Shown here: piece after piece, positions 33,796 through 43,992 of the stretch
Numbering within the stretch: position 1 is the stretch's first letter
How the letters are laid out: each line of letters starts with the position of its first letter
Assembly: GCA_020437365.1 (NCBI GenBank)
Contig: JAGQWM010000012.1
Coordinates: forward strand, 1 to 54,726
Direction: 5' to 3'
Origin: Chitinophagaceae bacterium
GTDB taxonomy: Bacteria > Bacteroidota > Bacteroidia > Chitinophagales > Chitinophagaceae
Length of the DNA: 54,726 nt
The notes under the pieces: model-generated
Told to the model about the DNA's origin: nothing
The model's input: the letters and a program-made list of their open reading frames with translations, nothing else
Database searches by the model: none
Position numbers and translations under genes: made by a program

Positions 33796-35067
33796 ATGTT
33801 GCCCATTCAACTGATAAAACAAAACCCGGAAAGTGTAAAAGAAAAATTGAAGGTGAAAAATTTTACCGACATCGCTCTTGTCGATACAATTATTCAATGG
33901 GATGATGACAGAAGAAAAATGCAACATGAATTTGATGAAAAACAATCCTTTGTCAATAGTACTTCCAAAGAAATTGGTGCGTTAATGTCGAAAGGGCAAA
34001 AAGAAGAAGCGGAAGTAAAAAAACAAGAGGTTGCTTCTTTAAAAAATGCGTTGCAGCCTATCTCTGAAAAATTAGCAGAACTTGAAAAAGACTTGCAAGA
34101 TGCATTGGTAAAACTGCCCAACCTTCCGGCAGATATTGTACCGGCCGGCACTAAAGCGGATGATAATATAACCGTAAAAGAAGGAGGGACAAAACCATCA
34201 TTATCTAAAAATGCATTGGCACATTGGGATTTAATAAAAAAATTCGACCTGGTTGATTTTGAAACCGGGGCTAAAATTTCCGGTAGTGGTTTTGCCTTGT
34301 TTAAAGGAAGAGGTGCCAAATTGCAACGGGCATTAATTCAATATTTTTTGGATTTTAATACTGCTGCCGAATATACCGAAATACATCCGCCGTTTATGGT
34401 CAATGAAGCATCTGCTTATGGTACGGGACAATTACCGGATAAAGAAGGACAGATGTACCATATAGAAGCCGACAATTTATACATGATACCTACTTCGGAA
34501 GTGCCGGTTACAAATATTTACCGCAATGAAATATTGAACCCGGACAACCTGCCAATTAAAATGACAGCTTATTCGCCATGTTTCAGGAGAGAAGCCGGTA
34601 GTTTTGGGAAAGATGTCCGGGGGCTCAACCGGGTGCACCAGTTCGAAAAAGTGGAATTGGTGCAAATTGTTCATCCGGAAAAAAGTTATGAAGTGCTGGA
34701 TGAAATGGTCAACCACGTAGAACAATTATTGCAATCGCTGGAATTGCCCTATCGGATTCTTCGGTTGTGCGGCGGCGATATGAGTTTTGCTTCTGCATTG
34801 ACTTATGATTTTGAAGTGTACAGTGCGGCGCAAGAGAAATGGCTCGAGGTGAGTTCAGTTTCCAATTTTGAATCTTTTCAAAGTAACCGGATGAAAATCC
34901 GCTTCAAAGATGAAAACGGGAAGTCGCAATTGGTACATACCTTAAATGGTAGTTCATTGGCGCTGCCCAGAATCATTGCCTGCCTTTTGGAAAACAATCA
35001 ATCAGATGCCGGCATACAAATTCCAAAAGTGTTGATACCTTATTTTGGACAACCAATGATCGACTGA
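33796..35067 (+). CDS. serS: Seryl-tRNA synthetase
   Basis: 423-aa class II aminoacyl-tRNA synthetase. The N-terminal long coiled-coil arm that binds tRNA-Ser covers about residues 28-100. The catalytic core shows TSEVPVTN, motif 2 FRREAGSFGKDVRGLNRVHQ, and motif 3 LNGSSLALPRIIACLLENNQ. Length and order are standard for the bacterial enzyme. Transcribed alone from a good promoter. Confidence 0.97.
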   Translation: MLPIQLIKQNPESVKEKLKVKNFTDIALVDTIIQWDDDRRKMQHEFDEKQSFVNSTSKEIGALMSKGQKEEAEVKKQEVASLKNALQPISEKLAELEKDLQDALVKLPNLPADIVPAGTKADDNITVKEGGTKPSLSKNALAHWDLIKKFDLVDFETGAKISGSGFALFKGRGAKLQRALIQYFLDFNTAAEYTEIHPPFMVNEASAYGTGQLPDKEGQMYHIEADNLYMIPTSEVPVTNIYRNEILNPDNLPIKMTAYSPCFRREAGSFGKDVRGLNRVHQFEKVELVQIVHPEKSYEVLDEMVNHVEQLLQSLELPYRILRLCGGDMSFASALTYDFEVYSAAQEKWLEVSSVSNFESFQSNRMKIRFKDENGKSQLVHTLNGSSLALPRIIACLLENNQSDAGIQIPKVLIPYFGQPMID

Positions 35068-35093
35068 ACGGCTATTGGTTATTAAAAAATTAC

Positions 35094-35121
35094 TAAAGTT
35101 ATCTCCTGAAAATTAACTTTA
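35094..35121 (+). terminator. Weak AT-rich hairpin after serS
   Basis: TAAAGTTA (35094-35101) and TAACTTTA (35114-35121) form a perfect 8-bp stem with a 12-base loop, followed by TTTATTATT. The stem has few G-C pairs, so it may be a poor terminator. The rest of the gap to 35265 shows nothing further. Confidence 0.4.
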
Positions 35122-35265
35122 TTTATTATTCACCTTTAGTGGAATAAAAGTGGAGCTTTTGTAGAAATACATAAAATATACAGTCTGTTTTGTGCGTTTT
35201 ATTTTATACCGTAGTCGTATTTAAACTTCGGGTTTTTATTTCAGTCTTACACCAAAAATATACCA

Positions 35266-36711
35266 ATGGGATTAACAATGAAGGAGAAGAATCAGCACTT
35301 GTTTTGGCGTGCTGGTTTTGGCCCGGCCGTAGAACTGCTGGGCGATTTAAATGAATATACTCCTGCCCAATTTTATAAAGCATTACAAAAAGCCTCCGAC
35401 AAAAAACCGGAATATATTGACCTGGCAGATGATTATCTGAAAGGGTTTTTTATGGGTATTTCCGAATTGGGGCGACAACAAAAAAAAGAAATTTCCAAAG
35501 CACAAAAAAAAGAATTCAGGCAGAAAAGCAAAGAAGCAGTCCGTAGCCTCAATTTATATTGGATTCGCAAAATGGTCAACTCATCGCAGCAACTACGAGA
35601 AAAGATGAGTTTCTTCTGGCATGGACATTTTGCCTGCAGAAACCTGAATGTTTTTTATCAGCAAAAATTGCTGGATGCAATCCGGGTCAATGCGTTGGGC
35701 AATTTCGGCACCTTACTGAAAGAAGTTTCAAAAACGGCAGCCATGCTCAATTTTTTGAACAACCAACAAAACCGGAAAGGGCATCCCAATGAAAACTTTG
35801 CCCGCGAAGTCATGGAACTTTTTACCATGGGCCGTGGCCATTACACCGAAAAAGATGTGAAAGAAGCCGCCCGGGCTTTTACGGGTTGGGGTTCCAATTT
35901 GCAAGGCGATTATATCTTCAGACGCTTTCAACATGATTTTGATACAAAAACTTTTTTGGGAAAAACCGGAAAGTTTAATGGCGATGATATTCTTGATATT
36001 TTATTGGAACAACCCGCCACTGCCAAATTTATTACGCAAAAAATCTATAAGTTTTTTGTCAACCGACAGTTGGATGAAGACAAAATAAATTGGTTGGCTG
36101 ACAGGTTCTATAAAAACAATTATGAAATTGCTCCACTGTTGGATGATATTTTTACCAGCGACTGGTTTTATGATGAACAAAATGTAGGCATATTAATAAA
36201 ATCGCCGGTAGAATTATTGGTGGGTATTCAAAGAATGTTGCCCATGACATTCGAAAATGAAGAAGTATTTATCCTCCTGCAAAGAGTGTTGGGACAGTTA
36301 TTATTTTATCCACCCAATGTAGCCGGATGGCCCGGTGGAAAATTATGGATAGACAGTTCAACCTTGTTGATGCGGATGCGTATTCCTAATTTAATTAACG
36401 ATTTAGATGAAATGAATGTAACGCCCAAAGAAGATGATGATACGACAATGGGAATGACCGATATGCAAAACACCCCCGGAATGCGCCGACAGGTTATTAA
36501 TGCAGCCATTGACTGGAGCCTTTACCTGAAAAATTTCAAGAAAATACCAAGAGAAAATATCATTGATGAATTGACAAAATCTTTATTACAAGTGTCGAAT
36601 ACTGTCAATGAGAATCTGATCAATCAATATACCGATCAAAAAGAAAAAGAAGCCTTTATAAAATCAGCGACATTGCAAATCATGAGTACGCCGGAATATC
36701 AACTTTGCTAA
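35266..36711 (+). CDS. DUF1800-family protein
   Basis: 481 aa of the DUF1800 family, seen in HLFWRAGFGPAVELL at the start, REKMSFFWHGHFACRN, NENFAREVMELFTMGRGHYTEKDVKEAARAFTGW and the late FYPPNVAGWPGG. No obvious signal peptide. A second ATG five codons in could be the start. DUF1800 genes are nearly always paired with a DUF1501 gene, as here, and the two probably act together; the biochemical role is unknown. Confidence 0.9.
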   Translation: MGLTMKEKNQHLFWRAGFGPAVELLGDLNEYTPAQFYKALQKASDKKPEYIDLADDYLKGFFMGISELGRQQKKEISKAQKKEFRQKSKEAVRSLNLYWIRKMVNSSQQLREKMSFFWHGHFACRNLNVFYQQKLLDAIRVNALGNFGTLLKEVSKTAAMLNFLNNQQNRKGHPNENFAREVMELFTMGRGHYTEKDVKEAARAFTGWGSNLQGDYIFRRFQHDFDTKTFLGKTGKFNGDDILDILLEQPATAKFITQKIYKFFVNRQLDEDKINWLADRFYKNNYEIAPLLDDIFTSDWFYDEQNVGILIKSPVELLVGIQRMLPMTFENEEVFILLQRVLGQLLFYPPNVAGWPGGKLWIDSSTLLMRMRIPNLINDLDEMNVTPKEDDDTTMGMTDMQNTPGMRRQVINAAIDWSLYLKNFKKIPRENIIDELTKSLLQVSNTVNENLINQYTDQKEKEAFIKSATLQIMSTPEYQLC

Positions 36712-36731
36712 CCGGTTCAAAATCGAACAAT

Positions 36732-37970
36732 ATGTACATCAAAAGAAAAGAATTTATTCAGATTGGCTCCTTGGCAACGGCATCGTTGCTGGTGCCCAAA
36801 TTTTTAAAAGCTTTCGAAGGGCCTTCCTTTGTGATGCCGGGTAATAAAGTAATTGTTATTTTGCAATTAAGCGGTGGCAATGATGGCTTAAATACGGTTA
36901 TTCCTTACCGTAATGATTTGTACCATAAAGCCCGGCCGGTTTTAGGAATTAAAAAAGAATCGGCACTGCATCTTACAGATGAAGTCGGCTTGCATCCCAC
37001 TTTGACGGCATTGAAAGATTTGTATGACGATGGCAGTTTGTCCATTTTAAATAATGTGGGTTACCCGAATCCGGATCGGTCGCATTTCAGAAGCATGGAT
37101 ATTTGGCAATCAGGAAGTGGCAGCAATGAATACTGGACAAATGGTTGGGTAGGCCGTTATCTTGATGCACAATGTCCGCCTTCTTCCAACGGAAATTATG
37201 CACAGAACAAAGGTTGTGGTAAACCAACACAAGCAATCGAAATCGATGATGTACTGAGCCTCGCTTTGAAAGGCGAAGAACTCAATGGCATTGCCGTAAA
37301 AGATCCGAAAAGATTGTATGGCACAGCCAATCAAAAATACTTTAAAGACATTATGCAAGTGCATGGCGATGTGAATATGACGAGTGAACAACCCATTGAT
37401 TATTTGTATAAAACATTATCAGAAACATTGTCCAGCGCCGATTATATTTTTAAGCAAAGCCGCCTGCACCCAACAAATGCCGTGTACCCAACCACCGAAT
37501 TGGGCAGAAGCTTGAAAACAATTGCATCACTTATTTTTTCTGACATCAATACCAAAGTCTATTATGTTTCATTGGGAAGTTTTGATACACACACTTACCA
37601 GGAGGGAAGACAAGCCCGTTTGTTTACCGAAATGAATGATGCCATAAAAGCATTTGTCAAAGATTTGAAAGCACAACATAGATTTGAAGATGTTTTATTG
37701 TTTACATTTTCAGAATTTGGCCGTAGGGTTTCGCAAAATGCAAGTAATGGTACCGACCATGGCACTGCCAACAATATGTTGATGGTGGGTGGAGGACTGA
37801 AACAAAAAGGGCTTATCAACGCAATGCCCGATTTGGCCAACCTGGATGCAGGTGATTTGAAATACAATATTGATTTTAAATCAGTGTATGCAACTATTTT
37901 GCATAAATGGCTGCAGGCCGATGATCAGTTAATCCTGAAAAAACAATACGAATATTTGAATTTCATCTAA
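36732..37970 (+). CDS. DUF1501-family protein
   Basis: About 412 aa. The frame opens at 36705, overlapping the DUF1800 stop, but the natural start is ATG 36732 (MYIKRKEF), which gives a signal-like N-terminus with a degenerate Tat-type motif (KRKEFIQIGSLATASLLV). Family marks: LSGGNDGLNTVIPYRND, LHPTLTALKDLYDDGSL, SHFRSMDIWQSG, SEFGRRVSQN and GTDHGTANNMLMVGGG. The alkaline-phosphatase-like fold suggests a metal-dependent hydrolase; substrate unknown. Confidence 0.9.
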   Translation: MYIKRKEFIQIGSLATASLLVPKFLKAFEGPSFVMPGNKVIVILQLSGGNDGLNTVIPYRNDLYHKARPVLGIKKESALHLTDEVGLHPTLTALKDLYDDGSLSILNNVGYPNPDRSHFRSMDIWQSGSGSNEYWTNGWVGRYLDAQCPPSSNGNYAQNKGCGKPTQAIEIDDVLSLALKGEELNGIAVKDPKRLYGTANQKYFKDIMQVHGDVNMTSEQPIDYLYKTLSETLSSADYIFKQSRLHPTNAVYPTTELGRSLKTIASLIFSDINTKVYYVSLGSFDTHTYQEGRQARLFTEMNDAIKAFVKDLKAQHRFEDVLLFTFSEFGRRVSQNASNGTDHGTANNMLMVGGGLKQKGLINAMPDLANLDAGDLKYNIDFKSVYATILHKWLQADDQLILKKQYEYLNFI

Positions 37971-37997
37971 AATAACAGCAACCCATACCCGAAAACT

Positions 37998-38028
37998 AAG
38001 GCTTCGTTTTTTTTACGAAGCCTTTTTT
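37998..38028. terminator. Bidirectional terminator between DUF1501 and POT genes
   Basis: AAGGCTTCGT (37998-38007) and ACGAAGCCTT (38015-38024) form a 10-bp stem with a T-only loop, then TTTTAT. Convergent genes end on both sides (37970 and 38036), so it can serve both. Confidence 0.85.
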
Positions 38029-38035
38029 ATAGATA

Positions 38036-39748
38036 TTACTTTACACCTTTTTCCCGCATTACATTATTGAGCCATCGCAACAATAAAAACAAAGCGATTG
38101 TGGGAACAATAACAATTAAAAAATTTGTTAGGAAGAATTTTGATTTATCGGTATAGCTTTCCCATAAACCCGAAAGAATACCCGACAATTTATTGCCAAT
38201 ACTGGTCGATAAAAACCAACCGCCCATCATGAGTGATGTCAGCCGCGGCGGGCTTAATTTGGATACCAATGATAATCCCATTGGCGACAGGCATAATTCT
38301 CCGATTGTAATAACGCCATAACTGGCCCATAGCCAAAGAGCAGATGCTTTGTCGGTGGATGTGTTCACCGATTTTACAGCGGCCACCATCACCAATGCCG
38401 ATAAAGCCGTGATGAATAATCCAATGGCAATCTTGGCAGGTGTGGAAGGTTCTTTTCCTCTTCGCCGCAGAAATCCAAATACACCAACCACAAATGGCGT
38501 CAATACAATCACCCAAAACGGATTGATGGATTGAAACAATTCAGTAGAAATTAATTTCAGGTCTTTTCCTTGGGCCGGCCGTTCATTTGCCGGTAGATTG
38601 GCAAAATACTCTCTTGAATTACCACGAATAGCAATGGTTTTTGCCATGTCGTCTGCAGCGGCTTTATTGCCCGCATTGAATAATGAATCTTTTTCCTTTT
38701 TTAATGCTGTAAGATAGGCGTCAAACTCTTCATTGCTGTAATTGATGGATGCATCATAATTGACAGTTTGCGCCATGTTTGCTTTCGTAGCCACATTTGC
38801 CACAGCGGCCGGCATTTTACGGTCGGTATAATCTTTGGCCCAAACCGTCAATGCATCACCATTTTGATGAAAGATAGCCCAGAAAACTACAACACAACCC
38901 ATCACGGTTAGTAAAGCAGCCAGCGGCCTTTTATCCGATTGCGAAGCACGGTACCATAAAGAGATATAATAAAATACAACCGGCATACAACCGATTAAAA
39001 AAGCATCATTACTATTGCTGCCAAAAATATTGCCGGGAATAATCCAGCCGAGCATACCAAATATAATTACCGGTATAAAAACAGTGGCCAGTATTTTTTT
39101 CAACGGAAGGTCTTCTTTGGTAGTGGGTTTGATGATATCTACATCTTTGACATGCTTCATACCGAGAATAAACCAGGTCAAACCGATAAGCATACCCACG
39201 CCGGCGGCAGCAAAAGCATAACCCCAACCATAATTGATACGCATATAAGCCGCTACAAAATTGCAGACGAAGGCACCGATATTAATCCCCATATAAAAAA
39301 TATTATAACCGGCATCTTTTTTATGTTGATTTTCGGGTTTGTTGTACAAATTGCCAACAAGTGTAGAAATATTAGGTTTGAAAAATCCATTGCCCAGAAT
39401 TATCAAAAGCAATGCGATATAAAAAGCCGTTTCGCCCGGCAGGGCCATACCCAAATAACCGGCTGCCATCAATAAAGCACCAATGATGATACTGCGGCGA
39501 TAACCCAGAATTCTATCAGCCAGCAAACCACCGATAAATGGAGTCAAATAAACCAATCCGAGGTAGGTACCGTAGATATCAGATTTTTTGGTAGCGGAAA
39601 AACCCATGCCACCATTTTGAACACTATCCAGCATGTACAAAGAAAAAATGCCCAGCATGAGGTAATAGCCAAAGCGTTCCCACATTTCTGTGAAAAATAA
39701 AACATAAAGCCCTCTTGGGTGCGAAGTGGATTGTTTTAAATTCTCCAT
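38036..39748 (-). CDS. POT-family proton-dependent oligopeptide transporter (paralogue 1)
   Basis: 570 aa, 12 or more membrane helices. The POT ExxERFxYY motif is seen near the start (FFTEMWERFGYYLML), and the PTR2 motif near residues 70-160 (LTPFIGGLLADRILGYRRS, GNGFFKPNISTLVGNLY, FYMGINIGAFVCNF). A long polar loop of about 100 residues between central helices is typical of Bacteroidota members. It takes up di- and tripeptides with protons. A close paralogue lies directly upstream on the same strand, separated by a terminator. Confidence 0.92.
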   Translation of the reverse strand: MENLKQSTSHPRGLYVLFFTEMWERFGYYLMLGIFSLYMLDSVQNGGMGFSATKKSDIYGTYLGLVYLTPFIGGLLADRILGYRRSIIIGALLMAAGYLGMALPGETAFYIALLLIILGNGFFKPNISTLVGNLYNKPENQHKKDAGYNIFYMGINIGAFVCNFVAAYMRINYGWGYAFAAAGVGMLIGLTWFILGMKHVKDVDIIKPTTKEDLPLKKILATVFIPVIIFGMLGWIIPGNIFGSNSNDAFLIGCMPVVFYYISLWYRASQSDKRPLAALLTVMGCVVVFWAIFHQNGDALTVWAKDYTDRKMPAAVANVATKANMAQTVNYDASINYSNEEFDAYLTALKKEKDSLFNAGNKAAADDMAKTIAIRGNSREYFANLPANERPAQGKDLKLISTELFQSINPFWVIVLTPFVVGVFGFLRRRGKEPSTPAKIAIGLFITALSALVMVAAVKSVNTSTDKASALWLWASYGVITIGELCLSPMGLSLVSKLSPPRLTSLMMGGWFLSTSIGNKLSGILSGLWESYTDKSKFFLTNFLIVIVPTIALFLLLRWLNNVMREKGVK

Positions 39749-39776
39749 GTAGTTTAATTTGCTTGAAAATAAATAA

Positions 39777-39803
39777 AAAAGGTGGTTTTGAAGACCACCT
39801 TTT
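39777..39803 (-). terminator. Terminator after POT paralogue 2
   Basis: AAAAGGTGGT (39777-39786) pairs with ACCACCTTTT (39794-39803), a 10-bp stem with a 7-base loop; the minus strand runs on in T. It separates the two POT genes, so each is probably transcribed on its own. Confidence 0.8.
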
Positions 39804-39826
39804 GATAAAAATAAACTGAAAATATG

Positions 39827-41482
39827 TTAAGCGGAACCGGTATTCTCTTTTACGATTTTATTCAGCGATTTTATACGGCTGAAAATGAGGATACCACCGA
39901 GTACAGCCGCTACGAATAAGATGCCGAAAAATATTCGCTTGTCAGGAATTTTATTCCAGAAACTGGCCATTACGCCGGCTACTTTTCCACCGAGTGAAGT
40001 GGAGAGGAACCATCCTCCCATCATTAATGCAGTTAACCTCGGTGGCGATAGTTTCGATACCAACGATAAACCAATCGGGCTGAGGAATATTTCACTGATG
40101 GTGAATACGAAATAAGTCATCACCAACCAAATGCCGGCTGTTTTATGTAAATAAATACTCGGTACCGACATGACGGCAAATACCATAACCATTGCACTCA
40201 ATCCTGAAATGAATAAGGCATAACCGAATTTGCCCATGGTTGTTGGTTCTTTGTTCCGTTTTCGTAAGAACGCAAAAAATCCAAGTAGTAATGGTGTCAG
40301 GAATACAATAAAGAATGGATTGATGGATTGAAACAATTCTGCATTCATCAATTTTAATTCTTTGCCCGGTTGTGGCCATTTGTCTTTGGGTAAATTGACC
40401 AGGTATGGGTCGGGTCCCATTTCTTTTACGGGTTCTCCGTTAGCATCTACTACCGGACGCATATACTGATCCAGTTTGTCAACCTCCTGCGGCTCTGCCG
40501 AAATTTTTTGTACCATATTGATGCTACTGGCCGGGCCTTCCAACGCCGGTGATATTTGACGGTCAGTATGTGATTGTGCCCAAATGGTTAAAGCCGTAGA
40601 ATTCTGATTATAAATCGTCCAGAAAATAATGGAAACGGCAAAAATGAATAATAAAGCACCAATTCCTTTTTTATCCTGTGGGCTGCCACGTCGCCATAAA
40701 TTGAAATAAAAGAAAATAACAGGAATACAGGCAAACATAAAAGCATCATTACTGTCGCTGCCAAAGAAATTGCCGGGAATAATCCATCCGATAATTGCGA
40801 AAACAATCATGGGCAGAAAAACCGAACCGAATATTTTTGAAATAGGCATATCGCCTTTTTCCATGGGTTTTTTTACATCAGCATATTTTACATGTTTCAA
40901 TCCCAATGCCAACCAAATCAATCCGATAATGATACCTACACCGGCAGCAGCAAAAGCATAACCCCAACCATAAGTATTACGTAAATAAGCGGCAACAAAA
41001 TTGCAAAACAAAGCCCCGATATTAATACCCATATAAAAAATATTATAGGCATTGTCTTTTAAAGGCTTCAATTCATCTTTATTATAAATAATACCCAACA
41101 AAGTAGAAATATTGGGTTTGAAGAAACCATTTCCAATAATGATAAGTCCCAAAGAAACATACATAGCTGTATCGCCCGGTACGGCCAAACCAATATAGCC
41201 GGCTGCCATTAAACTACCGCCAATAAAAATGGATTTGATATAACCGAGATATCGGTCTGCAATGAGCCCACCAATAAATGGTGTCAAATAAACCAATGCG
41301 ATGAAAGTACCTACAACATCGGCGCCCATAGAGGTAGAAAAACCTTTTCCGCCGGTGGTTGTGTCTGTTAAATACAATAATAAGATACCTACCATCAGGT
41401 AATAACCAAAACGTTCCCACATTTCGGTAAAGAAAAGAACCATAAGTCCTCTTGGGTGTTTGGCTTTTGCAACTTGATTCAT
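39827..41482 (-). CDS. POT-family proton-dependent oligopeptide transporter (paralogue 2)
   Basis: 551 aa, with the same ExxERFxYY (FFTEMWERFGYYLMV), DRYLGYIKS, GNGFFKPNISTLLG and central long loop as its neighbour, and 12 or more helices. The two copies are clearly a tandem duplication but have diverged in the loop, which may give different peptide ranges. The C-terminus is charged (KSLNKIVKENTGSA). Confidence 0.92.
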   Translation of the reverse strand: MNQVAKAKHPRGLMVLFFTEMWERFGYYLMVGILLLYLTDTTTGGKGFSTSMGADVVGTFIALVYLTPFIGGLIADRYLGYIKSIFIGGSLMAAGYIGLAVPGDTAMYVSLGLIIIGNGFFKPNISTLLGIIYNKDELKPLKDNAYNIFYMGINIGALFCNFVAAYLRNTYGWGYAFAAAGVGIIIGLIWLALGLKHVKYADVKKPMEKGDMPISKIFGSVFLPMIVFAIIGWIIPGNFFGSDSNDAFMFACIPVIFFYFNLWRRGSPQDKKGIGALLFIFAVSIIFWTIYNQNSTALTIWAQSHTDRQISPALEGPASSINMVQKISAEPQEVDKLDQYMRPVVDANGEPVKEMGPDPYLVNLPKDKWPQPGKELKLMNAELFQSINPFFIVFLTPLLLGFFAFLRKRNKEPTTMGKFGYALFISGLSAMVMVFAVMSVPSIYLHKTAGIWLVMTYFVFTISEIFLSPIGLSLVSKLSPPRLTALMMGGWFLSTSLGGKVAGVMASFWNKIPDKRIFFGILFVAAVLGGILIFSRIKSLNKIVKENTGSA

Positions 41483-41623
41483 GCGTTTGTTTTTATGTGA
41501 AATAATCAGAAACCTTGGACATTAACGGCATCCAAAATACAATAATTTAAATATCTACAAATTTTTTCCCGATTCTTTACCGGATACAACCGATATTGCA
41601 AGCTCAAAAATCAGGATATACCA

Positions 41624-42904
41624 ATGAAACTTTTATTGCTCGGTTCGGGTGGTAGAGAACATGCCCTGGCCTTGAAAATCTCTCAAAGTCCCTTATGCGA
41701 AAAATTATGGATTGCTCCCGGTAATGCTGGTACGGCACAGTGTGGCACCAATCTTCCCTTTGGTTACAATGATTTTGAAGACATCAGGAAAACCTGCATC
41801 AAAGAAAAAATAGATATTGTCATCGTCGGTCCCGAAGAACCGTTAGTTAATGGGATTACCGATTATTTACTGGATGCGCCGGAGTTGAGCCGGTTGTTTG
41901 TCATTGGCCCCGATAAAAACAGTGCTCAACTGGAAGGCAGTAAAGCTTTTGCCAAATCTTTTATGCAACGGCATCATATTCCGACTGCGGCTTACCGTGA
42001 GTTTACTGCCGAAAATTATGATGATGGCCTGGCATACCTACAGCAACATGCATTGCCCATTGTCATGAAAGCTGATGGACTGGCTGCCGGCAAAGGCGTT
42101 GTCATTTGTAATAATCATTTTGAAGCTATTTCCGAATTTGAATTAATGATTCAACGGGCAAAATTTGGCGATGCCGGAAAAAAAGTGGTGGTGGAAGAAT
42201 TTTTGGAAGGCACAGAAATTTCTGTTTTTGTAATCACCGATGGAAAAAATTATGTCATCCTGCCCGAAGCCAAAGATTATAAAAGAGTGGGAGAAAAAGA
42301 TACAGGCCCCAATACCGGTGGCATGGGTGCTGTAAGCCCCGTTCCAATAGCCAATGAAACTCTCATGAAAAAGATTGAAGAAAAAGTGATAACACCAACG
42401 ATTGAGGGTTTGCAAAAAGATGCACTGGATTATCGGGGATTTTTATTCTTCGGTTTGATGATTGTCGAAGGAGAGCCTTTTATGATAGAATACAATTGCA
42501 GAATGGGCGACCCCGAAACAGAAGTAGTGATGCCCAGATTGCAAAACGATTTGGTCGAAATATTTCAGGCGACAGCCGAACAAAAACTAGATTCAATCAA
42601 AATAGCAACTAACCCAAAAACAGCCTGTACCGTTGTAGCTGTCAGTGGTGGCTATCCAGGAGAATATACCAAAGGTTATACAATTGAAGGGCTTGAAAAA
42701 ATCAATACCGAACAAACTGTCGTTTTTCACATGGGTACAAAATTGAAAGACGGACAAGTTATTACCAATGGTGGCCGCATATTATGTGTTACTTCATTCG
42801 GCCTTTCTATTTTTGATGCAGTAGAAATATCGAAATTGGAATTGGAAAATATTCATTTCACCGATATGCAATACCGGCAGGATATTGGTTATGAATTTGT
42901 ATAG
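41624..42904 (+). CDS. purD: Phosphoribosylamine-glycine ligase
   Basis: 426-aa ATP-grasp enzyme joining 5-phosphoribosylamine and glycine in purine synthesis. Motifs in order: LLLGSGGREHALALKI, VGPEEPLVNGI, the ATP-grasp segment VMKADGLAAGKGVVI, GPNTGGMGAVSPVP and YNCRMGDPETEVVMPRL. The length is normal. It is a single gene here, separated by 62 bases from the dioxygenase gene downstream on the same strand. Confidence 0.96.
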   Translation: MKLLLLGSGGREHALALKISQSPLCEKLWIAPGNAGTAQCGTNLPFGYNDFEDIRKTCIKEKIDIVIVGPEEPLVNGITDYLLDAPELSRLFVIGPDKNSAQLEGSKAFAKSFMQRHHIPTAAYREFTAENYDDGLAYLQQHALPIVMKADGLAAGKGVVICNNHFEAISEFELMIQRAKFGDAGKKVVVEEFLEGTEISVFVITDGKNYVILPEAKDYKRVGEKDTGPNTGGMGAVSPVPIANETLMKKIEEKVITPTIEGLQKDALDYRGFLFFGLMIVEGEPFMIEYNCRMGDPETEVVMPRLQNDLVEIFQATAEQKLDSIKIATNPKTACTVVAVSGGYPGEYTKGYTIEGLEKINTEQTVVFHMGTKLKDGQVITNGGRILCVTSFGLSIFDAVEISKLELENIHFTDMQYRQDIGYEFV

Positions 42905-42966
42905 CCCATCAATATGCATGCAGTCAGAAGTTTGTACTTTTAGTCAAATCAAAATAGAAAAGTAAA

Positions 42967-43971
42967 ATGTCAGCAGTCAATTATCACGAATACCTGCAGT
43001 TGGAAAAAATTTTGCATGCCCAATCTCTCGAAAGCGAAAAACATCAACTGCCGGCACATGATGAAATGTTGTTCATCATTATTCATCAGGCCTATGAACT
43101 TTGGTTCAAACAATTGCACGAAGAAGTGGCTTCTGTGATTACCATCATGGATCGGCCGGCATTGAATGATAATTCTCCCGACTTGCAAACGGTTGTGCAT
43201 CGGTTGAACCGGTGTGTAACCATTCTAAGAGTATTGGTGCACCAGTTAGATATTATGGAAACAATGACGCCGATGGATTTTTTGGATTTCAGGGATATGC
43301 TTCGTCCGGCATCCGGTTTTCAAAGTTGGCAGTTCAAAGAACTGGAAGCTCGTTTGGGATTAAAATTTGAAGACCGCCACGGCAAAGAATATTATACATC
43401 ACAATTGAAACCCGAACATGTTGACATCATCAAAAAAGCCGAAAGCAGCCAATCTGTTTTACAATTGCTCAACGCCTGGCTCGAAAGAATGCCATTTTTG
43501 AAAGAAGAAGCTGGCCCTGCATTTTGGAAAAATTATCAATCTATTTACCGGGAAAGCCTTGCCGAAGCCGAAAAAAATAATGTCGATGCATTTGAAGAAG
43601 TTTTTGCTGATAAAGGCCATCATGCTTCCCGTGCATTATCGCCGGCAGCTTGCCGGGCAGCATTGTTTATCAAATTATATTGCGGCTATCCGTTATTACA
43701 ATTGCCTTATCAATTATTGAACGCATTACTCGAAATTGATGAGCAACTGAGTGCCTGGCGTTACCGGCACATGAATATGGTACACCGCATGATAGGCACC
43801 CGGATTGGCACCGGTGGCAGTACCGGCAAAGACTACCTGAAAGCTGCGGCAGACAAACATTATATCTTCAAAGAAATTGCACAGCTCAACAGCTTCCTGG
43901 TAGAAAGAAGAAAACTACCGGCATTGCCAAAAGATGTAGAAGCCAAACTGGGTTTCCGTGTTGACGATTAA
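42967..43971 (+). CDS. kynA: Tryptophan 2,3-dioxygenase family protein
   Basis: 334-aa heme enzyme family that opens the indole ring of L-tryptophan to N-formylkynurenine, the first step of the kynurenine route. The substrate-binding block is HDEMLFIIIHQAYELWFKQ, then FRDMLRPASGFQSWQF, and the C-terminal heme-ligand region RHMNMVHRMIGTRIG with GTGGSTGKDYL. It follows purD with no visible promoter. Other kynurenine genes are not in the window. Confidence 0.9.
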   Translation: MSAVNYHEYLQLEKILHAQSLESEKHQLPAHDEMLFIIIHQAYELWFKQLHEEVASVITIMDRPALNDNSPDLQTVVHRLNRCVTILRVLVHQLDIMETMTPMDFLDFRDMLRPASGFQSWQFKELEARLGLKFEDRHGKEYYTSQLKPEHVDIIKKAESSQSVLQLLNAWLERMPFLKEEAGPAFWKNYQSIYRESLAEAEKNNVDAFEEVFADKGHHASRALSPAACRAALFIKLYCGYPLLQLPYQLLNALLEIDEQLSAWRYRHMNMVHRMIGTRIGTGGSTGKDYLKAAADKHYIFKEIAQLNSFLVERRKLPALPKDVEAKLGFRVDD

Positions 43972-43992
43972 ATACCGGCTCAAATTATTTTC

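Noticed and set aside
38036..41482. The two POT transporters as an assembly duplication
   Set aside because: They differ clearly in length, in the long loop and across the coding sequence, so they are true diverged paralogues.
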